DNA of 47,400 nt from Pseudomonadota bacterium (GTDB lineage: Bacteria > Pseudomonadota > Alphaproteobacteria > Acetobacterales > Acetobacteraceae), in NCBI GenBank assembly GCA_023424475.1, contig JAFADX010000381.1, positions 1-47,400 of the forward strand. The letters are read 5' to 3'. Below, in pieces: positions 41,139-47,400 of the stretch. Position 1 is the first letter of the stretch. Each line of letters begins with the position of its first letter. The notes beneath the pieces are model-generated. The model saw only the letters and a list, made by a program, of their open reading frames with translations. It made no database searches and had not been told where the DNA came from. A program made the translations under genes and the position numbers.

Positions 41139-42460
41139 TGGCCGAGGAATTCGTCGTCGCGGGCACCGGCTTCGCCGCGCTGCTGCTGCTGCTCGCGCTG
41201 CGCTGCCCGATCGGGCTCGCCATGCTGGTCGTGGGTGCGGCGGGCTATGCGCACATCGTCGATGCGACGCGGCTGCTCGCCTACCTCAAGACGACGCCGT
41301 TCTACCTGTTCGCCAACTACACGCTCTCGGTGATCCCGCTCTTCATCCTGATGGGCGCGCTGGCCGAGCGCGGCGGGCTGGCGAGGGACCTCTTCACGGC
41401 GGCGAATGCGCTCATCGGGCATCGTCGCGGCGGGCTCGCCATGGCGGTGATCGGCGCCTGCGCGGGGTTCGGGGCGGTCTGCGGATCCTCGGTCGCGACC
41501 ACGGCGACCTTCGGCCGCGCGGCGCTGCCGGAACTGCGCCGCTACGGCACCGAGCCCGGCTTCGCCACCGGCACCATCGCGGTCGGCGGCGTGCTCGGCA
41601 TCCTGATCCCGCCCTCGGTGATCCTGGTGGTCTATGCGATCAGCACCGAGCAGAACATCGCCAGGCTGTTCATGGCGGCGCTGATCCCCGGGATCATGGC
41701 GACCGCCTTCTACCTGCTGACCATCCGGTTCGTCGTGGGCCGGCGCCCCGACCTCTGCCCCGCCGGCGAGCGGGTGCCGGCATCCGAGCGGCGCACGGCG
41801 CTGCGCAACGTCGTGCCGGTGCTGCTGATCGCCGTCGTCGTGGTCGGCGGCATCTATGGCGGCATCTTCACTCCGACCGAAAGCGCCGCCGTCGGCTGCG
41901 TGGCAACGCTCGCCGTCGGCCTGGTCCGCCGCACCCTCCCGCCGCCCGGCATCATCGAGGCGCTCAAGGCCACCGCCGAGACCACCGCGATGATCTTCGC
42001 CATCCTGCTCGGCGCCGAGGTGTTCAACGCCTTCCTCGCGCTGACCCAGGCGCCGGACCTGCTGGCGGTCTGGGTCAGCGAGCAGGGCTTCCCGCCCTAC
42101 GGCGTGCTGCTCGCCTTCCTTGCCGTCTACCTGGTGCTCGGCGCGGTGATGGACGAACTCGCGATGATGCTGCTGACCCTGCCGGTCTTCTTCCCGGTCA
42201 TCACGACGCTCGACTTCGGCCTGACGACGGAGGAGACGGCGATCTGGTTCGGCATCCTGGTGCTGATCGTGGTCGGCATCGGGCTGACGGCGCCGCCGAT
42301 CGGCCTCAACGTCTTCGTCGTCTCGGGCCTGGCGCGGGACGTGCCCATCGGGGCGACCTATCGCGGCGTGCTTCCGTACCTGGCGGCGGACTTCGTCCGC
42401 CTCGGCCTCTGCGTCGCCTTTCCCTGGCTGTCGCTGATCGTGGTGCGCCTGCTGACCTGA
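41138..42460 (+). CDS. dctM: TRAP transporter large permease
   Basis: 440 residues with about twelve membrane segments: the ion-substrate symport channel. Recognisable: NYTLSVIPLFILMGALAERGGL, FGAVCGSSVATTATFGRAALPE, VGGVLGILIPPSVILVVY, GGIFTPTESAAVG, and LTAPPIGLNVFVVSGLA. Uses the sodium or proton gradient. ATG 41138 shares a base with the dctQ stop; the longer frame upstream runs through dctP/dctQ and is not used. Confidence 0.93.
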   Translation: MAEEFVVAGTGFAALLLLLALRCPIGLAMLVVGAAGYAHIVDATRLLAYLKTTPFYLFANYTLSVIPLFILMGALAERGGLARDLFTAANALIGHRRGGLAMAVIGACAGFGAVCGSSVATTATFGRAALPELRRYGTEPGFATGTIAVGGVLGILIPPSVILVVYAISTEQNIARLFMAALIPGIMATAFYLLTIRFVVGRRPDLCPAGERVPASERRTALRNVVPVLLIAVVVVGGIYGGIFTPTESAAVGCVATLAVGLVRRTLPPPGIIEALKATAETTAMIFAILLGAEVFNAFLALTQAPDLLAVWVSEQGFPPYGVLLAFLAVYLVLGAVMDELAMMLLTLPVFFPVITTLDFGLTTEETAIWFGILVLIVVGIGLTAPPIGLNVFVVSGLARDVPIGATYRGVLPYLAADFVRLGLCVAFPWLSLIVVRLLT

Positions 42461-42525
42461 TCGGGTTGCGTGGAAGGTGCGGCGCGGACCATTGTGCGGC
42501 CGACATCAACCGGAGTCTCCGCCCC

Positions 42526-43638
<1,113 letters not shown>

Positions 43639-43647
43639 TCGGGCGCG

Positions 43648-43877
43648 CGAAGGCGTTGCCTTCGTGGCCCTCAGACGCCGGGCGGCGGCCATCCGGCCGC
43701 CTTGGCTCGCGGCACATGCCGCGGCGCCCGTTCGGGCGCTCGGCCCTGCGGGCCGCGTTTGGTGTGCACGAAGGCGTTGCCTTCGTGGCCCTCAGACGCC
43801 GGGCGGCGGCCGTCCGGCCGCCTTGGCTCGCGGCACATGCCGCGGCGCCCGTTCGGGCGCTCGGCCCTGCGGGCCGC
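43648..43877. repeat. Tandem 109-bp repeat, each unit five successive hairpins
   Basis: Units at 43648-43756 and 43769-43877, separated by 12 bases (GTTTGGTGTGCA); I find one difference (A/G in ATCC/GTCC). Each holds, in order, CGAAGGC/GCCTTCG, GGCGGCC/GGCCGCC, CGCGGC/GCCGCG, GCGCCC/GGGCGC and CGGCCC/GGGCCG, with 3-4-base loops. The difference falls in the loop of the second hairpin. All of 43639-43961 is otherwise without a gene; frames stay open across it because of the composition. Confidence 0.9.
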
Positions 43878-43961
43878 TGGATGAATCCGCGCTGACGTCG
43901 CCGGATTGACGCCGACGCCGCGCACGCCTTTCCTCCGCGCCGACATGCAGGAGGAACCGCC

Positions 43962-45323
43962 ATGCCCGTGAATCCCGCCGACGGCGCCGTGCTCGGCGCG
44001 CTCTACGGCACCGACGCCATGCGCGCCGCGATGGACGAGGATGCCTTCCTGCAGCGCATGCTGGATGTGGAGGCCGCCCTCGCCCGCGCCCAGGCGCGCC
44101 TCGGCATCATCCCGGCCGAGGCCGCCGCCACCATCACCGATGCCGCGCGGGCCGAGCACCTCGACCGCACCGCGATGGCCGCGGCGACGCGCAACACCGG
44201 CTATCCCGTCGTTGCGCTGGTGAAGCAGCTCACCTCGCTGGCCGGGCCCGAGGCCGGGCGCTGGACCCATTGGGGCGCGACGACGCAGGACATCATGGAT
44301 ACCGGCCTGGTGCTGCAGGTGCGCGACGGTCTGGCGCTGATCGAGGCCGACCTGCGCGCGACCTGCGCCGCCTTCGCCACCATGGCGGCCACGCATCGCG
44401 ACACCGTCATGGCCGGGCGCACCCACCTCCAGCACGCGCTGCCGGTCACCTTCGGCTACAAGGTCGCGGTCTGGCTCTCGCCGCTGCTCGCCTCGCTCGA
44501 CGGGCTCGGCCGCGTACGGGACCGCGCGCTGCGCCTGTCCTTCGGCGGCGCCGCGGGCACGCTCGCCTCGCTTGGCGACCAGGGCCTCGACGTCACGCGG
44601 GAACTCGCGAAGGAACTCGGGCTCGCGGAGGCCGACATCCCCTGGCACGTCGCGCGCGACGGGCTGAACGAGGCCGCCTGCTGGCTCGGCATCCTCTGCG
44701 GCAGCCTCGCCAAGATCGCGACCGACGTCATGCTGATGATGCAGACCGAGCTCGCCGAGGTCTCGGAGCCGCATGTGCGCGGCCGCGGCGGTTCTTCGAC
44801 CATGCCGCAGAAGCGCAACCCGATCGCCTGCGAATACGTGCTCTCCCAGGCGCGCGGGGTGCATGCGCTGGTGCCGCAGATGCTCGCCGCCATGGCCCAG
44901 GATTTCGAGCGCGGCACCGGCCCCTGGCAGGCCGAGCTGCTGGCCCTGCCGCAGGCCCTCCTGCTCACGCATGGCGCGCTTTCGCAGGCGCGCTTCATTG
45001 CCGAGGGCCTGGTGATCGACCCCGCCCGCATGCGGCGCAACCTCGATGCGACGCAGGGGCTGATCGTCTCGGAAGCGGTGATGATGGGCCTGGCGCCGGT
45101 CTTCGGGCGCGGCGAATCGCACCACATCGTCAACGATGCCTGCGACCTCGCGATCGCCGAGGGCATCGGGCTGACGGAAGCCCTGCTGCGCGACGCGCGG
45201 GTGGCGGCGAAGCTCGACGCCCCCGCCATCGGGAGGATGACGGACCCCGCGGCCTATCTCGGCAGCGCGGGGCCCTTCGTGGACCGCGTGCTCGCGCGCG
45301 CGCGGTCCGTGGGCGTCAGTTAG
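43962..45323 (+). CDS. Fumarase/aspartase superfamily lyase (adenylosuccinate lyase / PcaB-like)
   Basis: 453 residues. The three conserved regions are THWGATTQDIMDTG (102-115), AGRTHLQHALPVTFG (151-165) and the signature GSSTMPQKRNP (277-287) with the catalytic Ser. Length and the HWGATTQD form fit 3-carboxy-cis,cis-muconate cycloisomerase (PcaB) or related lyases rather than purB. No other protocatechuate gene adjoins it, so the substrate stays open. ATG 43962 follows AGGAGG by six bases. Its stop overlaps the 3' end of the convergent lytic-transglycosylase gene by eight bases. Confidence 0.87.
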   Translation: MPVNPADGAVLGALYGTDAMRAAMDEDAFLQRMLDVEAALARAQARLGIIPAEAAATITDAARAEHLDRTAMAAATRNTGYPVVALVKQLTSLAGPEAGRWTHWGATTQDIMDTGLVLQVRDGLALIEADLRATCAAFATMAATHRDTVMAGRTHLQHALPVTFGYKVAVWLSPLLASLDGLGRVRDRALRLSFGGAAGTLASLGDQGLDVTRELAKELGLAEADIPWHVARDGLNEAACWLGILCGSLAKIATDVMLMMQTELAEVSEPHVRGRGGSSTMPQKRNPIACEYVLSQARGVHALVPQMLAAMAQDFERGTGPWQAELLALPQALLLTHGALSQARFIAEGLVIDPARMRRNLDATQGLIVSEAVMMGLAPVFGRGESHHIVNDACDLAIAEGIGLTEALLRDARVAAKLDAPAIGRMTDPAAYLGSAGPFVDRVLARARSVGVS

Positions 45324-45996
45324 GCGCCTCGGCCAGTTCGAGCAGCGCCCGCCCGTTGCGGCGCAGGCGGGCCATCTCGACGCCGCCCCGGCCGCAGCGG
45401 CTGCGGAAGATGTCGCTCTCGGGCGCAACCACGTCGATCTTGCTCCGCACGCGGCAGACCAGGCGGTTCATGTTGCGGGGCGACCCGCCATGCCAGCGGA
45501 CGACGGCCATGGCCCAGTCGCCGTAGGTCTCGTAGTGCTGGCGCAGGTAGCTCGCGGCCCAATCGGTCGCCTCGTAGGGGTCGAGCGGCCAGTCCTGGCC
45601 GCCGCGCGCATGCACGCTGGCATTGACCTGGACGCAGCCGGCCATGGCACGGCCGCCGGCGGCGCGCAGCAGGCGGCGCGCCTCCGCGCGCGTCTCGGGG
45701 TAGTAGGCGCGGCCGCGGATGTTCAGGGCATGCGCGTGCAGGCCGCTCTCATTCAGCGCGATGCCGACGAGGAGGCCGTCGGGCAGGTTGTGCCGGCGCT
45801 CGGCCTCGCGCGCGGCCTCGAGGCAGGCGGCACGGGGGGCGACATCGTCGGAGATCACTTCCGGCGCCGGGGCCACGGCCGCCACGACCGGCGGCGGCCC
45901 TTCGGCCTGCGCGCAGGCGCCGGTGGTCAGGGCCAGGACGCCGACAAGCGCGGTGGTCCAGACCCGCGTCAGCAACCGCCGCCGCCGTTCTGCCAT
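45316..45996 (-). CDS. Lytic-transglycosylase-like (SLT domain) secreted protein
   Basis: 226 residues: an Arg-rich start, hydrophobic signal VWTTALVGVLALTTGAC, and an export site near ACAQA (lipidation at that Cys is possible, but the lipobox is imperfect). The domain carries GLLVGIALNESGLHAHALN with the catalytic Glu, MAGCVQVNASVHARGG in place of the usual GxMQIN, and DWAASYLRQHYETYGDWAMAVVRWHGG. It would cleave peptidoglycan in the periplasm. ATG 45996 was chosen because the signal starts there; an earlier in-frame ATG (46113) adds a Pro/Arg-rich stretch. Confidence 0.82.
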   Translation of the reverse strand: MAERRRRLLTRVWTTALVGVLALTTGACAQAEGPPPVVAAVAPAPEVISDDVAPRAACLEAAREAERRHNLPDGLLVGIALNESGLHAHALNIRGRAYYPETRAEARRLLRAAGGRAMAGCVQVNASVHARGGQDWPLDPYEATDWAASYLRQHYETYGDWAMAVVRWHGGSPRNMNRLVCRVRSKIDVVAPESDIFRSRCGRGGVEMARLRRNGRALLELAEAPN

Positions 45997-46316
45997 CGCC
46001 CAGATCCGGCGGAGCCGGATCCCGGGGGGACGGGCGCCCCGCGGCATCGCACGCGAGGTCGCCGCAACAGGTCGTCGGCAGGGGGGTGCCGACAGTCCAT
46101 TCGCGGTCGTCATGGCGCGTAGGGATCACAGTCGGCGCCAAAGATCAAACCCCGGATATGACAATTACCGCGACCTATCGTGGTCGAACACAATGCGGCA
46201 GGATTGGGGCAAAGTCTTCATCAAGTCATTCAACTTAGAAACGATCGGACAGACTGGCCGGGCGTAATATTGAATACTTCAAAATTCACTACTGAGGATT
46301 GCGCCGCCGGTTCGGA
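45997..46316. other. Gene-free region upstream of the transglycosylase-like gene
   Basis: Bases 46141-46310 are the most AT-rich noncoding stretch of the window and probably hold the leftward promoter. It contains a small inverted repeat TTGAA-TAC-TTCAA at 46270-46282 and a 5-bp stem CGACC/GGTCG near 46171. I find no convincing -35/-10 pair and no gene. Confidence 0.4.
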
Positions 46317-46365
46317 AAATTCCGGCGGCGCCCCGGGCTGCCACGGCCCGTCTTGGCGCCGCCGG
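46317..46365 (-). terminator. Rho-independent terminator of the thiamine-diphosphate enzyme gene
   Basis: On the minus strand, CCGGCGGCGCC and its perfect complement form an 11-bp stem; the 22-base loop holds a second small stem. It begins eight bases after the stop and is followed at once by AATTTT, the only clear T-tail seen in this window. Confidence 0.8.
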
Positions 46366-46372
46366 GCACCCC

Positions 46373-47400
46373 TCAACCCATCCGGATCGCCGGGGCGGGC
46401 TGCCCCTCGATCACCACGTTCACGCAGGCCGGCTTGCCCGAGGCGAAAGCCCGTTCCACCGCCGGCGCGATCTCCTCTGCGCGCGTGACGAATTCGCCAT
46501 GGCCGCCGAGCGCCGCCGCCACCAGGTCGTAGCGCGTGCCGGGCGCGAGTTCGCAGGCATGGGTGCGGTTGGCGCCATAGTCGCGCAGCTGGATCTGGTG
46601 CTCCGCGTTCCACCGCGCGTCGTTGCCGACCACCGCGACGAAGGGCAGGCCGTTGCGCACGGCCGTGTCGAACTCCGCCATGTGGAAGCCGAAGGTGCCG
46701 TCGCCCAGCAGGCAGAGCACCCGCGCCTCCGGCCGTGCCGCCCGGGCGGCGAGCGCGAAGGGAATGGAGGCGCCGATCGAGCCCGCGACGCCGTTGATCA
46801 CGCGCGCCGGCGCGGCGAGCACCGCCTGCCCCCACTGCCCGATCTCCCCGCCGTCGCAGACCAGCACGCTGTCCGGCCCGGCCGCGAGGAAGGGCCGCAG
46901 CGCATGGCAGAGCGTGACCGGATGGATCGGCCCGTCCGGCGTCCCCTCGAACGCGGACCAGGCAGCGGGGCGGAAGGCGATGGCCGCCGCGAGCCGCTCC
47001 GCCCAGGCCGCATTCGGGTGGGGCGAGGCCGCCGCGGCCAGTGCCGCTACCGCCTCTGCCGCGCCGGCCAGCGCGGTGACGGCGGCGCGTCCGCCGAGGC
47101 CGCGCACCGCGCGCGCCAGCACGTCCGGATCCGGATCGACCACGACGAAGCGCGCAGCGGCCGGGATGGCGGGCGCCCGGCCGAAGCGCAGCGTGAAGTC
47201 CAGCGCCTTGCCGAGCAGCACGATCAGGTCGGCCTCCGCCAGCACCTGCGCATAGGCGCCGAGCGACGGATCCCCGAGCCCGCGCGGGCTTTCCATCGGC
47301 ACCACCGGCAGGCCCGCGCGCGCCGCGAGCGCGGCCATCGCCGGGCGCCCCCACGGCGTGCAGAGCGCCGGCGGCGCGATCAGCACGGGCCGTTCCGCCG
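46373..47400 (-). CDS. Thiamine-diphosphate-dependent enzyme, 5' part outside window
   Basis: 342 codons of an acetolactate-synthase/benzoylformate-decarboxylase-type protein: most of the middle domain (RPVLIAPPALCTPWG onward, with FVVVDPDPDVLARAV) and the whole C-terminal PP domain. The ThDP/Mg motif is present: LLGDGTFGFHMAEFDTA through VAVVGND. Before it, GGEIGQWGQAVL and GVAGSIGASIPFALA form the substrate-side loop. The reaction is undefined: acetolactate synthase, oxalyl-CoA decarboxylase and 2-keto-acid decarboxylases share this pattern. The catalytic Glu of the N-terminal domain lies beyond the edge. Confidence 0.88.
   Translation of the reverse strand, partial: AERPVLIAPPALCTPWGRPAMAALAARAGLPVVPMESPRGLGDPSLGAYAQVLAEADLIVLLGKALDFTLRFGRAPAIPAAARFVVVDPDPDVLARAVRGLGGRAAVTALAGAAEAVAALAAAASPHPNAAWAERLAAAIAFRPAAWSAFEGTPDGPIHPVTLCHALRPFLAAGPDSVLVCDGGEIGQWGQAVLAAPARVINGVAGSIGASIPFALAARAARPEARVLCLLGDGTFGFHMAEFDTAVRNGLPFVAVVGNDARWNAEHQIQLRDYGANRTHACELAPGTRYDLVAAALGGHGEFVTRAEEIAPAVERAFASGKPACVNVVIEGQPAPAIRMG

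Noticed and set aside
43648..43877. CRISPR array
   Set aside because: There are only two 109-bp copies with a 12-base spacer and no cas genes; unit size and structure do not fit.
43639..43900. Small Ala/Arg-rich open frames within the tandem repeat
   Set aside because: Several frames are open at once, the text follows the hairpin repeats, and no ribosome site is present.

Overview
The window is a very GC-rich, densely packed bacterial chromosome segment. Gene density, frequent GTG and TTG starts, ATGA/TGATG/GTGA stop-start overlaps, a class III glutathione-dependent alcohol dehydrogenase and a TRAP transporter all fit an alphaproteobacterium. The run ffh-rpsP-rimM-trmD-rplS-leuC-leuD-leuB points to Rhodospirillales, most likely an Acetobacteraceae member of the Roseomonas type. 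That lineage is inference, since no 16S gene is present. I see no phage, insertion sequence, integrase or CRISPR array.

Left part (1-11.2 kb): the end of hemN, a single-domain response regulator, and a leftward operon of an oxaloacetate-decarboxylase-like enzyme, an FMN alpha-hydroxy-acid dehydrogenase and an MFS transporter. An M20 peptidase is divergent from it. Next are the facing remnants of a divergent tetR/lactonase pair that both lost their 5' ends. A tightly overlapping trehalose operon, otsB-GH15-otsA, follows.

Core part (11.6-22.1 kb): two tandem tRNA-Arg(ACG) genes, then a long leftward block from ffh down to leuB that joins protein targeting, ribosome maturation and leucine synthesis. 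After a DUF1801 gene comes thrS-infC, where infC seems to start at a rare ATA codon.

Accessory part (22.1-31 kb): two LPS-type glycosyltransferases, a small membrane protein, and a catabolic cluster organised around a MarR regulator. On one side lie marR, a carboxymuconolactone-decarboxylase-like gene, a 3-hydroxyisobutyrate-dehydrogenase-like gene and a lactonase. On the other lie a cupin and a haloacetate dehalogenase with an apparently complete active site. Two perfect 17-bp palindromes fill the shared promoter. Then come a STAS protein, an FHA-SpoIIE phosphatase and a DinB protein, resembling a partner-switch signalling set without its kinase.

Right part (31-47.4 kb): two collinear paralogous aspartate-type aminotransferases flank a GNAT gene and a visibly less GC-rich polytopic membrane protein. 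After a small lipoprotein come an arylmalonate-decarboxylase-like enzyme and a rightward series: dgoK-dgoA (KDGal catabolism), a dctPQM TRAP transporter, glutathione-dependent formaldehyde dehydrogenase and a fumarase/aspartase-superfamily lyase. Between the last two is a tandem 109-bp repeat whose units each fold into five successive hairpins. The window ends with a lytic-transglycosylase-like protein and the C-terminal part of a thiamine-diphosphate enzyme that runs off the edge.
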